A stretch of 64,000 nucleotides of DNA from Rhodopirellula baltica (GCA_002901265.1 PPHI01000037.1:248001-312000), one strand, 5' to 3'. Positions 27,624 to 37,389 are shown, counted from the first letter of the stretch. Numbers and translations: made by a program. The notes: a model not told the origin generated them from the letters alone.

Positions 27624-28184
27624 CTTGGAACGCGGATCGGGACCTGCGGGAGTAGCCACCACTGCTCCCCAAATTCTTTTGCCCGATCTCTATTCCCCCA
27701 CTTGGTTGTCAGTGCCTGATGATGCTCCACCTTGCCGCGGACTGACGCGGCAAGGAAATGACCGGACAAACCGCTACCACCGGACCGATGACCAGGTTTT
27801 TGCGATCGTCGATTCAACATCGCCGGTTCGCTGCCGCTAGCGGCTATCGCCCAACTTGATTGAGCGTCTCGCTGTTCGTATCACGTCAACGCCGAGCACC
27901 AATTTCCGACCCAGCCAGATAGCCCCGGTCATTCCATTGAACCTCCATTTTCCGTCCACCATGGCAATGAAGCTTGCCGCATCGAGAACGGAAAAAAGGC
28001 TGCTTGCTGCGCGGACGGCGGTGTTGCGTAACCGGATGACGATGGGCAGCCAGAACGAAGCGCCCGCCTGTCTTTTCGCAGCGAATCCAAATCCGGAATC
28101 GTGGAAAAACTTCGATGGTTCGGAAGGAACCATGGCCCCAAAGCGTAGGGGCGAAGAAATTCGAAGAACCATGAAACTGAGAAG
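27624..28184. other. Gene-poor stretch between symporter gene and tRNA-Phe
   Basis: No confident gene. A 10-bp perfect hairpin CCTTGCCGCG/CGCGGCAAGG lies at 27730-27755, possibly a terminator without a T-run. A 111-residue minus-strand frame at 27837-28172 has no ribosome site or recognisable domain; it is not supported. Confidence 0.5.
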
Positions 28185-28257
28185 TGGTCAGGGCCGGGCT
28201 CGAACCGGCGACACCGGCCTTTTCAGGGCCGTGCTCTACCAACTGAGCTACCTGACC
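28185..28257 (-). tRNA. tRNA-Phe (GAA)
   Basis: On the minus strand the 73-nt RNA folds cleanly. The acceptor is GGTCAGG/CCTGACC and the D-arm is GCTC-AGTTGGTA-GAGC. The anticodon stem is CGGCC/GGCCG around loop CTGAAAA (anticodon GAA), and the T-arm is GCCGG-TTCGAGC-CCGGC. The discriminator base is A. No encoded CCA follows. Confidence 0.97.
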
Positions 28258-28548
28258 AGTTGGTTCATTCGAATTTGCGAGGATCGTAGGGTATGATGCC
28301 GTGCTTCGTCAATTGGTTCACGGCTCCTTTTTTTGATCCGAGCAAAGTAATTGATTTTGCGGGGTTGGATCGTGAGGCCCATGCGGTTTGTTTTGGATGA
28401 TCATTTTCCCGGTTTTCACGATCTCGGGTCGCTCGATTGGCCCGATCCGATCAGACTACCGTAAGCTGTGCGAACCACGAACAGAGAAAGAATTTTGTAT
28501 CGGAAATACTTTTCGTTGCGATGCCGATTGGAGGCCATTGAGTAAACG
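28258..28548. other. Upstream region of the ExbBD-type operon
   Basis: No gene is seen. The start codon at 28549 follows GGAGGCCATTGAGTAAACG, where GGAGG is an unusually strong ribosome site. The promoter must lie here, but I cannot define it confidently. Confidence 0.4.
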
Positions 28549-29478
28549 ATGACGACGATTGTTGGAACACAACAAGAGGCGGGTGACGCCAGGGAACGTC
28601 TTCGCGACGAACGTCAGCACGAGCGCGCCAAGTTAAAGGTCAGCCGATTTGATTCGGTGACCTCGCTGTTCCTTGCGCTGATTCTTTTTCTCGGTGCATT
28701 TGTCTTGATGATGTTCATCGTTTGGCTGTTAAGCGGTGAGCCAAAAGTGAAAGCGATTGAACCAATCATCGAAAACCCTCCAGGGCGGGGCGAGAACCCC
28801 GAAGGTTTCGAGCGCGACTTCGAACCGCCAGGTGCTGAAGAAGTCGAAGACCTGATGGAACCGACGCTGGCCGACACGATCGAAGCGGTCACTGATGCGG
28901 TCAGTAGCGTCGCCGCTTCCTTAACAACGTCCAATACCAACGCGACCGCATCGACCCAGGGCACCGGAAAAGGCGACAGTCGCCCCCCCGGACCAGAAGG
29001 CGAAGGCGATGACATCATCGGACGTTGGGAACGCTGGGAGCTAACGTTTAATGCGAAAGGTAAAAAGGACTACGCCCGTCAGCTCGATTTCTACAACATC
29101 CAACTTGCCGCCTTCGGTGGCGGTGGTCCCAACGTCATCGACATGGCATCGAACCTTTCCAGCTCGCCGAAGAAGTCTGTCAACCAAGACCCCAAAAGCG
29201 AAGAACGGCTGTACTTCTCGTGGAAACTCTCCAACCCCCTGATGCAGTTCGACCGCCAACTGCTTGGCGAAGCCGGCATTGCTTATTCCGGCCGGAACGT
29301 GATCCGATTCATTCCAAGCGAATTGGAAAATGGATTGGCTCAAATGGAAAAGGAATACTGCGAACGCAAGGGCAAGAAGTTTCCACACGACATCGCCAAA
29401 ACCGTGTTCGAAAGCAGTGCCGAAGGCAACGGGTTTGCCTTTAGCATCGTCAGTCAACGATACCGCGTTGGCCGCTAG
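28549..29478 (+). CDS. TonB-like membrane-anchored protein opening the ExbB/ExbD operon
   Basis: The 309-residue protein has one helix (LFLALILFLGAFVLMMFIVW, about 40-59) after a short basic cytoplasmic head. A proline/acid-rich linker follows (EPIIENPPGRG, DFEPPGAEEVEDLMEP), then a Ser/Thr/Gly-rich spacer. A conserved-looking C-terminal domain spans about 160-309 (RWERWELTFNAKGKKDYARQ to FSIVSQRYRVG). Topologically this matches a TonB/TolA-type energy transducer, with head, helix, extended linker and periplasmic domain, but no canonical TonB YP motif is visible. It is the first gene of a co-directional set with exbB 95 bp downstream. The ribosome site is a clear GGAGG. Function is inferred from architecture and context. 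Confidence 0.75.
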   Translation: MTTIVGTQQEAGDARERLRDERQHERAKLKVSRFDSVTSLFLALILFLGAFVLMMFIVWLLSGEPKVKAIEPIIENPPGRGENPEGFERDFEPPGAEEVEDLMEPTLADTIEAVTDAVSSVAASLTTSNTNATASTQGTGKGDSRPPGPEGEGDDIIGRWERWELTFNAKGKKDYARQLDFYNIQLAAFGGGGPNVIDMASNLSSSPKKSVNQDPKSEERLYFSWKLSNPLMQFDRQLLGEAGIAYSGRNVIRFIPSELENGLAQMEKEYCERKGKKFPHDIAKTVFESSAEGNGFAFSIVSQRYRVGR

Positions 29479-29573
29479 CAGCCTTCGCATCGGCGCATGG
29501 CAATCGACGACATCCATCAAACCACCACACTACAACTCAACCTTCTCTCGTTTACCTCAGGAAGCCGACTTCA

Positions 29574-30227
29574 ATGATCGCTGAGATCTCTTTGTTTAGC
29601 ATCATCGCCAACGGGACGTACTTCGCACTCGCGGGCGTCGCACTTTGGGGCTTGTACTGCATCGTGGTCGTATGGAACCGCGTCGGTCAGAAACGATTCA
29701 AGACCGAAGAAGAACAGGACCAGTTCATGGACGACATCGAGCAACTGCTCAGCAAAGGCGACTTCGAAGGCGCGTTGGAATACTGCGACGGCGACACCCG
29801 TGCGGTCCCGCAGATGATCGAACTCGCCGTGAACCATCGCCAACTTGGCTACAAACGTGCCCGCCGGGCGATGATGGATCGCTTCCAACGTGATGTTCTT
29901 AGCGATTTGGAATACCGCCTCAGCTGGATCAGCACTGTGATCAAGAGCGCTCCCATGATCGGACTGTTCGGTACGGTTTTCGGGATGATGGGTGCGTTCC
30001 AAACGTTGGCAACCGCGACGTCGGTCGAACCCAGCAAGCTTGCCGGTGACATCCAGTTGGCACTGATCACGACCGCCAGCGGTTTGGCGATCGCGATCCC
30101 ACTGATGCTGCTGGTTGCCAACTTGAATATCAAGATTGCCAAAATGGAAGACTTGGTCGGCTCCGGTTTGGCTCGCTTCTTCGAAGCATTCAAAACGGGT
30201 TTGGCTCGCACCGGAGGTCAGGTGTAA
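29574..30227 (+). CDS. MotA/TolQ/ExbB proton-channel family protein
   Basis: The 217-residue protein has three predicted helices: near residues 8-30 (LFSIIANGTYFALAGVALWGLYC), about 118-140 (ISTVIKSAPMIGLFGTVFGMM) and about 160-185 (LITTASGLAIAIPLMLLVANL). The second contains the family signature APMIGLFGTVFGMMGAF, and the third has TTASGLAIAIPL, matching the TolQ/ExbB pore. The cytoplasmic loop lies between helices 1 and 2. ExbB-type proteins form the proton channel with ExbD. It is 3 bp before exbD, so they are translationally linked. This supports a proton-motive-force-driven complex with the upstream TonB-like protein. Confidence 0.95.
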   Translation: MIAEISLFSIIANGTYFALAGVALWGLYCIVVVWNRVGQKRFKTEEEQDQFMDDIEQLLSKGDFEGALEYCDGDTRAVPQMIELAVNHRQLGYKRARRAMMDRFQRDVLSDLEYRLSWISTVIKSAPMIGLFGTVFGMMGAFQTLATATSVEPSKLAGDIQLALITTASGLAIAIPLMLLVANLNIKIAKMEDLVGSGLARFFEAFKTGLARTGGQV

Positions 30228-30230
30228 GCG

Positions 30231-30713
30231 ATGGCTGATGACATGATCGACGACGACGGTGATGACGACTTCGCAATGCCACGGAAAAGCCGTGACAGCG
30301 AAGAAATGGACATCACACCGATGATCGACATCACGTTCCTGTTGCTGATTTTCTTTGTCGTGTGCAGCAAGATGGATCCGACGCAAATGGGCGATATTCC
30401 TGAAGCCCAGAACGGTGTCGCGATCAGCGCCAAGGACTCTGCCGTCGTCTTTATCGAAGCCGCCGGTAAAGACAAAGTGATCCTGAAACGGATCGATGGC
30501 AGCGAATTTAGTGCCGACGAAGAACTGCAAACCGCAGAGATCGTCGAATACGTCGGCAAGGAACTAAAAAGCACCATGGGACGCGAAAAGAACCACGTCA
30601 TGATCATGGGTGATGGCGAGGTCAAAGTTGGCGAAGTGACCCGCGTGCAGAAGATCATCGGCGACGCATTCGAGGATATCACGTCAACTTACATTGCCGT
30701 CAAAGAGTTGTAA
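30231..30713 (+). CDS. ExbD/TolR family protein
   Basis: The 160-residue protein has an acidic N-terminus, the signature MDITPMIDITFLLLIFFVV (about 26-44) and a C-terminal periplasmic domain. Asp33, in the MID segment, corresponds to the proton-carrying Asp25 of E. coli ExbD. It overlaps nothing but follows exbB by 3 bp. It pairs with ExbB to use the proton gradient. The second ExbD-like protein of this operon (30838) lacks the same head, so the complex may be heteromeric. Confidence 0.93.
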   Translation: MADDMIDDDGDDDFAMPRKSRDSEEMDITPMIDITFLLLIFFVVCSKMDPTQMGDIPEAQNGVAISAKDSAVVFIEAAGKDKVILKRIDGSEFSADEELQTAEIVEYVGKELKSTMGREKNHVMIMGDGEVKVGEVTRVQKIIGDAFEDITSTYIAVKEL

Positions 30714-30837
30714 CCGTTCGTCGTCAACCGCGCCCGCAATAGCCAGATTTGCTCGATACACGGCGTGCCTGTAATCACTCCGTCTGTCAGCACGCTGTCC
30801 GCCAACACTCGATCCGTCCTAAACCACTCTTCAACTT

Positions 30838-31566
30838 ATGTCGATTCCTGTCACCTGCCCGCAGTGTGGAGCCATCAACAAGGTCAACGATTCGTTGGCC
30901 GGTCGACGCGTGCGCTGCCCCGAATGCGATACCGCAGTCCATGTGCCGGAACCCGAGGCCGCGATCGAGGTTGAGGCGATTGACGTCGACGTGATCGAAG
31001 CCGAACCCGTGGTCGCGGCAGCGCTCTCTGGTCAATCCGGCGTGCCCTCCACACCAACGCCGATCGCCTCCGTGCCGGTGACCGATGCGAACGTCGCCCT
31101 CGCCGACCTGGATGAAGACGACGACGAGGAAGTCCTTAAACGCAAACCGCGCGACGAAGAAGAACTCGACATGACGCCCATGGTCGATGTGACGTTCTTG
31201 TTGCTCATCTTCTTTATGGTGACGGCCGCCTTCAGTTTGCAAAAATCCATTCAAATGCCGCGTCAGCAAACCGACGCTCCCAGTACCACCGTTGTCGAAC
31301 AAGAAGAAGAAGACCTGACGCCGATCGAATTGCAGGTCGACGAATACGGGTCATTCCTCGTCTTGGCCGCCGACTGGCAAGAAGAAACGCCCGGGAAACA
31401 GAACTTGATCAGCACGCTGAAGCGGGCCAACACCGGTGGCCCGATGCGGTTGGTGATCAAAGTCCACGAGATGTGCAAATTGCAATTCCTCGTCGACGCC
31501 ATGGACGCCGGCACCATCGCCGGCTTCACCGAAACTCAAGTGACCCAGGTAGAAGAATTCGATTGA
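30838..31566 (+). CDS. Zinc-ribbon-ExbD/TolR fusion protein
   Basis: The 242-residue protein starts with an MJ0042-type zinc ribbon: CPQCGAINKVNDSLAGRRVRC is the span about residues 7-27, with Cys at 7, 10, 27 and 30. A low-complexity acidic region follows (EVEAIDVDVIEAEPVV). The ExbD motif LDMTPMVDVTFLLLIFFMV sits at about 110-128 and carries the conserved Asp117. The periplasmic C-terminus follows. A cytoplasmic zinc ribbon fused to ExbD is unusual. It could dock another cytoplasmic partner or sense metal or redox state. It is the fourth gene of the operon, 124 bp after exbD and 80 bp before the PQQ gene. Confidence 0.9.
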   Translation: MSIPVTCPQCGAINKVNDSLAGRRVRCPECDTAVHVPEPEAAIEVEAIDVDVIEAEPVVAAALSGQSGVPSTPTPIASVPVTDANVALADLDEDDDEEVLKRKPRDEEELDMTPMVDVTFLLLIFFMVTAAFSLQKSIQMPRQQTDAPSTTVVEQEEEDLTPIELQVDEYGSFLVLAADWQEETPGKQNLISTLKRANTGGPMRLVIKVHEMCKLQFLVDAMDAGTIAGFTETQVTQVEEFD

Positions 31567-31646
31567 CGCAGCCTTCGAATTTCTGCCCTAGCGTTTCACA
31601 ACCAATCTTCGAACCGAACTTTTCGCTTTTCCTTTGACATACAACG

Positions 31647-34600
31647 ATGCTTGCTAACGAACTGATCGACCAGCTGGAACGACGCGGTTTGCTCGATCAA
31701 GAAATCATTGACGCCCTACGCGAACAGTTAAAATCCGGTGGCGCAAACGTCACCCCGGAAGCGGTTGCGAAGTTGCTGGTCGACAACGGTCAGTTGACGC
31801 GATTTCAAGCCACTAAACTGATTGGCGAATTACGCAGCAGCGACTATCCCGATGAGTCCGCCATTGCCGCCGAAGTCGTCGAAGACGATCTGATCGAAGG
31901 CATGGACGCGATCGAGGTGGAGCCGATTGAAGTCGAAGCCGAGCCCGTCGAAGTCTTCGCCGAACCGATCGAAGCCGAAGCGGTTGCCGTCGATGCGTCC
32001 CCGGTTGGCACTCCCTCCGCCGCGAGCAGCGAAGATGTCCTCGGCGGCGACTTTCCACGTGAACGGTCCTCGTCCAGCCGCATCCGTCGCCCGGTGCCTG
32101 AGAAAAGCCAGTGGGACTCGTTCAAAATCTATGGTTTTCTTGGCATCATCGGTTTCCTGATCATCTCCGGCGGGGCACTGTTCTTTCTGCTACGACGTGG
32201 CGACGCTGACGACCGCATCAAGATCGCCAACGATCTGTACGACAATCAAAACTACACCGGCGCCCAAGACAGCTACCTCGACTTTTTGGACGCCTTCGGC
32301 GAAGCCAACGAATACAGTTCGTTAGCCCGCACCCGGATCGCGATGACGCAGCTGTACCGTGCCGAAGGGAACTCGGACCCGACCTACGCGACGCAAGTGG
32401 CAAAGGAGATTCTGCCGCCGATTGAACCCGAAGAAGGACTGAACGAAGAACGCGGAAACCTGGCCGCTTTGTTGGTCAAGATCGCTGAGAACATCGCGGG
32501 CGAAGCGGCCGACAAACAGGAGACCAGCGAAAAACGAGAACTACTTGAAGCACTCGATCGGCAGATGGAACTGACCGAAAATCCGAACTACATGACCGGC
32601 GTCTTGCGAACCACTTTGTCCGGGCGTTTGAAGGCAATCAGCGAAGAACGCGAGCGTGTTGTCCGCGACATCACTCGCAACGAACGACTGGACGCGGCGG
32701 TCGCCGAGATGACGGAGCTGCTGAGCCAAAAAAACACCAAGGCCGCCTACGACGTGCGATTCGACTTGCTACGTGCGTTCCCAGAACTCGCCGACAATGA
32801 ACGACTCGTCAAGCTGATTCGAGAAGCGAGCGATATCCAACAAGGCTTGGTCGAATCCAGTTCCAAGCTTCCTGAATTGATCGCCCCAGAACCGGAATCG
32901 AAGATCAAACCGATCGTATTGACCGCGCGTTCGGGTGATCGTGCGATCGACCTTCGCGATGAAGTCCTGTTCTTCCGTGCTAAAGGCAGTGTCCTGGCAT
33001 TCAACGGCGAAGACGGAAGCCTGCTGTGGCGACGCTATGTCGGTGACTCACTATCGCACAGCCCGACGCGGCTGGACGAAGGCGAGGCCGTCTTGCTGAG
33101 TGAATCGGCGGCGTTGGCAATCAACCGTTGTGACGGACGGTCAGGTAAAATCGACTGGCGATTGCAAATCGGCGAGGAATTCAATCAGCCGGTGGTTGAA
33201 CGCGATGACGTCTTTATCGCCACCAAGAGCGGCCGACTGATTTCCGTCGACGCGACAACCGGCGATGCGAAGTGGGCCGAGTCGATTCCGCAGATCCTTG
33301 AAACCGGTCCCGGCATCGACGATCGCAATTCGGTGATGTATCTGCCCGGTGATCACAGCAACCTTTATGTACTACGCCGGAACAATGGCGAGAGTGTCGA
33401 AAGCTATTACCTCGGTCACGCCCAAGGCACGATTCTAGTGCCCCCGCAGCCGTTGCTCGGCCATCTCTTTGTGGTCGAGAACAAAGGCTCGGATTACTGC
33501 CTGGTACACGTACTCGGGGTCAACGAAAACGGAACCGGGATTCACCAAGCACAAACCCCTTTCCGATTGCGTGGCAACGTGATGGTCGCACCAATCGTCG
33601 TCGACCAACGCCGCATGGTGGTCCTGACCGACTTGGGTGAGATCGCTGTCCTTGATGTCGAACCAAGCATCGAAACCGACAAGGTCTCGGTCGTTGCCAA
33701 GCTGCCCGCTTCGTTCAGCCATCCGACTCTGACACAGATGGCTGTCGGACGGAGCCAAATGTGGACGACGGGTGACCGAATCGGACGCTATGAATTGCAA
33801 GTCAACCGCGGTCGCGTGATCTCGGACTGGACGAAAGACTCCGGTGACAAGTTCTTCGGACAGCCGTTGATCATCGGCGACGCGCTCGTCCATGCCCGAC
33901 AGCTTCGTGGTACCTCCGGAGTCCGAGTGTCCGCTGTTGACCCCAAGACCGGTGACGAATTCTGGCGAAACGATATTGGCGCCCCAGTCGCAATGCTGCG
34001 GCGTGCCGAAACCGGCATTCATGCGATGACCACGCAAGCGGCATTGTTCGAACTGGATCGCTCGGCAATCGAAAGTGGTGCGACACGCAACCCGATCGAA
34101 AACGTCGGCGGTTCGGGCGTGATCATGCGATTCGAAAACCCATTGCCGATCGACGATCAACGCAGCGTATTGCTCAACAAGGCGACCAGTGACGGTGGCA
34201 AGCGGGTCATCGTTTATGACCCCACACGGCCGCAGGAGAAGATTCGCTTGGTCAGTCTGAATCTGTTATCCGGACACCCCAACGGATCAGGAATCGCTGT
34301 CGGCAAAGGCGTCTTCCTGACGCTCGATAACGGCCGTGGCGTTTACATGGACTATCTGACCGGATCACAAATCGGCAGCCCATTCCAACCCTTCAGCACA
34401 CCGGGTGATCAAGTCAAATGGACCAACAGCATCGCCCTGAAAGACGACCCGACACAAATCGTTGTCGCCGATAGCCGCAAAGGCTTGTACCGCGTGCGTG
34501 TAGGCGACCGAATCACAAAGCTTACCGACATCCAATTGCCCAGCGAACCGCTGGGAACCATCGCCGGGATTAACGGCAGCGTGATTTTGGCGATCGCCGG

Positions 34601-35015
34601 CCCGGCATCGGATATGATCCAAGGCCGTGACATCAACTCGCTTCAAGAAAAGTTTCAACTATCACTCGAAGGACGCGTGATCTGGGGGCCAGTTGCTGCC
34701 GGTGATCAAGCCATCGTGATGACTGACGACCATACGTTGCACGGCATTTCCATCGAAGGCCAACCGACGTTCAGTGTCTCCGTCCCCAAAGGCATCCCTG
34801 TCGGCGAGCCTTTGATTCATGAAGGGCAAATGATATTGGCGGCCGACTCCGGGTGGGTCGTTTCCATCGATCAAGCATCTGGTCAGTTGCAAGGGATCAC
34901 CGAATTACGGCAACCGTTCTCGGCAACGCCGTTGGCACTCGGCCAACGATTGCTTGTCCCCGGTGCCGAAGGTGTGGTTTATGTAATTGATATTCCCAAC
35001 GGGGGAGTCAATTGA
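31647..35015 (+). CDS. Membrane-anchored protein with TPR-like region and PQQ-type beta-propeller
   Basis: The 1122-residue protein has four parts. A cytoplasmic N-terminus (1-62) ends AKLLVDNGQLTRFQATKLIG, which resembles a segment seen near the N-termini of planctomycete Ser/Thr kinases. An acidic EVE/EAEP-rich linker (75-115) recalls the linker of the preceding zinc-ribbon ExbD. One membrane helix (about 162-183) follows. A large extracytoplasmic part starts with a TPR-like helical region (190-410) and continues as a PQQ/WD40-like propeller with repeated patterns such as GEDGSLLWRRYVG and DATTGDAKWAES. It overlaps the downstream start by one base (TGATG). The propeller probably acts as a docking platform for the solute-binding partner. 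Confidence 0.9.
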   Translation: MLANELIDQLERRGLLDQEIIDALREQLKSGGANVTPEAVAKLLVDNGQLTRFQATKLIGELRSSDYPDESAIAAEVVEDDLIEGMDAIEVEPIEVEAEPVEVFAEPIEAEAVAVDASPVGTPSAASSEDVLGGDFPRERSSSSRIRRPVPEKSQWDSFKIYGFLGIIGFLIISGGALFFLLRRGDADDRIKIANDLYDNQNYTGAQDSYLDFLDAFGEANEYSSLARTRIAMTQLYRAEGNSDPTYATQVAKEILPPIEPEEGLNEERGNLAALLVKIAENIAGEAADKQETSEKRELLEALDRQMELTENPNYMTGVLRTTLSGRLKAISEERERVVRDITRNERLDAAVAEMTELLSQKNTKAAYDVRFDLLRAFPELADNERLVKLIREASDIQQGLVESSSKLPELIAPEPESKIKPIVLTARSGDRAIDLRDEVLFFRAKGSVLAFNGEDGSLLWRRYVGDSLSHSPTRLDEGEAVLLSESAALAINRCDGRSGKIDWRLQIGEEFNQPVVERDDVFIATKSGRLISVDATTGDAKWAESIPQILETGPGIDDRNSVMYLPGDHSNLYVLRRNNGESVESYYLGHAQGTILVPPQPLLGHLFVVENKGSDYCLVHVLGVNENGTGIHQAQTPFRLRGNVMVAPIVVDQRRMVVLTDLGEIAVLDVEPSIETDKVSVVAKLPASFSHPTLTQMAVGRSQMWTTGDRIGRYELQVNRGRVISDWTKDSGDKFFGQPLIIGDALVHARQLRGTSGVRVSAVDPKTGDEFWRNDIGAPVAMLRRAETGIHAMTTQAALFELDRSAIESGATRNPIENVGGSGVIMRFENPLPIDDQRSVLLNKATSDGGKRVIVYDPTRPQEKIRLVSLNLLSGHPNGSGIAVGKGVFLTLDNGRGVYMDYLTGSQIGSPFQPFSTPGDQVKWTNSIALKDDPTQIVVADSRKGLYRVRVGDRITKLTDIQLPSEPLGTIAGINGSVILAIAGPASDMIQGRDINSLQEKFQLSLEGRVIWGPVAAGDQAIVMTDDHTLHGISIEGQPTFSVSVPKGIPVGEPLIHEGQMILAADSGWVVSIDQASGQLQGITELRQPFSATPLALGQRLLVPGAEGVVYVIDIPNGGVN

Positions 35016-37375
35016 TGAGTCGTTTCAAACTATCCGTTCGTATCACAGCGCTAACGCTGGCATTCGCCGGGTTCGCCATCGGGATGGGATTCACCAAGAC
35101 GGCATCAGCACAATTGCTGACTTACGCCGAATCCGGTGCTCCTGAAGATCCCGGGCTTGGCCTGCTGCAAGAAAGTCCGCACGACATCATCTATTTCACC
35201 CCAGAAGCCGGCGGCGGTTGGGCGAAAACCCGATTGATGACCTTTCGTGAAATGCCTTCGGTGGCCGCCCAGAAAGGAACGCTGCGATTTCAAATCCTGG
35301 GGATCGAATCCGATGAGTTCATCGCCAAGTGGAAAGACATTGATCGCATCGATTTTTGGGAAACGCGACTTGAACGCGAAGTCGCCGAACGCATCGCGCG
35401 AGAAGACTTTGTTGGTGCTTATCCGTTTCTGTCGATTCTGATCCGTGATTACCCGCGACGACCAGGCTTGAAGGAACTCCGATGTGATTTTCTGTGGCGG
35501 AATGCGATTCAACGTGCCCGCGGTGATCAGCGTGCCGAATCGTTGGCAATGCTCGAAGAATTGCATCGCTATGACTCGCGGTTCAAACAGTCCAACGTCC
35601 TAAAAGCAATCAGTGGCATTACCAACGGATTGATGGACTCGATGGTCGAGGAAGGCGAACTCGATGGCGCTCAGCAGTTACTCGCACGGTTGAAAAGCGA
35701 CTACGCCGACTACAGTTTGGACGCGATCACGAAATGGGACGACGAGTTCCTTAAGATGGCACTCGAAAAACGCACGGAAGCCATCGCCGCCGTGCGCGCC
35801 AAAGACTACCGCACCGCACGTCGACTCGCACGCGAGAGTCTGTACCTAAAACCAGACATCGAAAACGGAGTCGAACTGGTCAAGAAGATCGACGAGATCT
35901 ATCCCTTGATCACCGTCGGCGTGCTCCAAGCGGCGCGTGTTTATGATCCGGTCCGTCTCGATAACTGGGCCGCCCGCCGTACTGGACGTCTGCTTTATCG
36001 CAACCTTTTCGAAATCCAAGGCGCCGCCCCTGAAGGCGGTGAGTATGACTTTCTATTTGGCGATACGGAAACGAATCCAGATCGCACGGAACTGGAACTG
36101 CAGCTCGAAACAGACAAACTGCCGTCGCCATTGAACCGCATCGAAGTCGATGTGCTGGCGGACCGTATTGCCCAGCGTGCCCTTCCCGATTCTGACACGT
36201 ACTTTTCGCCTTGGGCGGCCTCCGTCGTTGGAATCGGTATCGATGGCCCGCAACGCGTCCGCTGTTTGCTGCGACGCCCCCACGTGTTGCCGACCTGTTT
36301 GTTGCAACTGAACGTCGATGCGAGCTGGTTTGGTGGTGAAGTCGGTGGCCCGACCGGCGACTACTTCGTCGAGTCGCTCGACGATAATGAAACGCGATTC
36401 ATGTTGACCGACGAGGCGCGACGTGGAAGCAGCGATGAATCCAAACCTCGCGAAATCGTTGAGGTTCGTTGCCAATCCGGAAGTGACGCGGTTTCCAAAT
36501 TGCTTTCTGGCGAAGTCGACGTATTGGACCAGTTGTTCCCGGCCGACGCGATCGCGCTAAAACAACGCCGCGAAATCAAAGTCGTCGAATATCCTTTGCC
36601 GACGATCCACATGCTGGTGCCGTGCTCGGACCACGCCTTTATTCAAGACAAAAACTTCCGACGCGCGTTGCTCTACGGGATCAACCGCGATGACATTTTG
36701 AACGGCGAGTTGCTCGAGAACAAACGCTTCGACGGTTGCCGTGTCCTCAGTGGACCGTTCCCCGCCGGGCTCAGCCAAGAAGACCCGTTGGGATATGCGT
36801 ACGACGCCAGCATTCTGCCTCGTCCGTTTGAACCCAGCTTGGCGAAACTTCTTAAACAGTTGAGCATCAACCTGAAAGCTGCCGAGGCGGAACGCAAGAA
36901 AGAACCGCCGCCGACGCTGGAAAAGATTCGCTTGGCGTTCCCCGCCGACAACCTTTCACGTGTCGCCTGCGAAGCGATCAAGAGCCAATGGCAATTGATC
37001 GGTCTCGAAGTGGAACTCGTGCAACTGCCAATCGGCGAAACATATCCGGCACCGGACACCGCGGACTTGGTTTACACCTCTGCCGCGATCTGGGAGCCGA
37101 TCATTGACGCGCGTCGATTGCTCGGCCCAAACGGTCTTGCCAAAAGCGAAGACCAACTCGTCGGACTGGGCCTACGACGCCTGGAAGAAGCACTCAACTG
37201 GAAAGACGTCCGTGATCGCTTGCTCGACTTGCACGCGATCTCTCATCACGAGCTTCCCGTGCTGCCGCTTTGGCAAATGGTCGAATCGTTTGCGTATCGC
37301 AGGTCGCTGACCGGTATGGGCAACCGAATCGTTTCTCTCTACCAAAACGCTGGCAATTGGAGGCTGGAACATTGA
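35015..37375 (+). CDS. ABC-type family-5 solute-binding-like protein with N-terminal helical domain
   Basis: The start is ATG 35015, overlapping the propeller gene's stop as TGATG, with GGGGGAG just upstream. The 786-residue protein has a signal peptide (LTLAFAGFAIGMGFTKTASA). An N-terminal helical domain (about 80-300) has TPR-like alternation. SBP_bac_5-like features follow from about residue 330: LLYRNLFE, FRRALLYGINRDDILNG, LSGPFPAG and LRLAFPADNLSRVA. A C-terminal WQLIGLEVELVQLPIGET completes the second lobe. No ABC permease or ATPase lies nearby, so it probably does not feed a classical transporter. It may instead deliver a peptide-like ligand to the ExbBD machine. Coupling with the propeller gene suggests physical partnership. 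Confidence 0.88.
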   Translation: MSRFKLSVRITALTLAFAGFAIGMGFTKTASAQLLTYAESGAPEDPGLGLLQESPHDIIYFTPEAGGGWAKTRLMTFREMPSVAAQKGTLRFQILGIESDEFIAKWKDIDRIDFWETRLEREVAERIAREDFVGAYPFLSILIRDYPRRPGLKELRCDFLWRNAIQRARGDQRAESLAMLEELHRYDSRFKQSNVLKAISGITNGLMDSMVEEGELDGAQQLLARLKSDYADYSLDAITKWDDEFLKMALEKRTEAIAAVRAKDYRTARRLARESLYLKPDIENGVELVKKIDEIYPLITVGVLQAARVYDPVRLDNWAARRTGRLLYRNLFEIQGAAPEGGEYDFLFGDTETNPDRTELELQLETDKLPSPLNRIEVDVLADRIAQRALPDSDTYFSPWAASVVGIGIDGPQRVRCLLRRPHVLPTCLLQLNVDASWFGGEVGGPTGDYFVESLDDNETRFMLTDEARRGSSDESKPREIVEVRCQSGSDAVSKLLSGEVDVLDQLFPADAIALKQRREIKVVEYPLPTIHMLVPCSDHAFIQDKNFRRALLYGINRDDILNGELLENKRFDGCRVLSGPFPAGLSQEDPLGYAYDASILPRPFEPSLAKLLKQLSINLKAAEAERKKEPPPTLEKIRLAFPADNLSRVACEAIKSQWQLIGLEVELVQLPIGETYPAPDTADLVYTSAAIWEPIIDARRLLGPNGLAKSEDQLVGLGLRRLEEALNWKDVRDRLLDLHAISHHELPVLPLWQMVESFAYRRSLTGMGNRIVSLYQNAGNWRLEH

Positions 37376-37389
37376 TCGGTAACAATTTG

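Noticed and set aside
27837-28172. Possible 111-residue minus-strand gene beside the tRNA
   Set aside because: No ribosome site, no recognisable domain, no conserved context; likely chance open frame.
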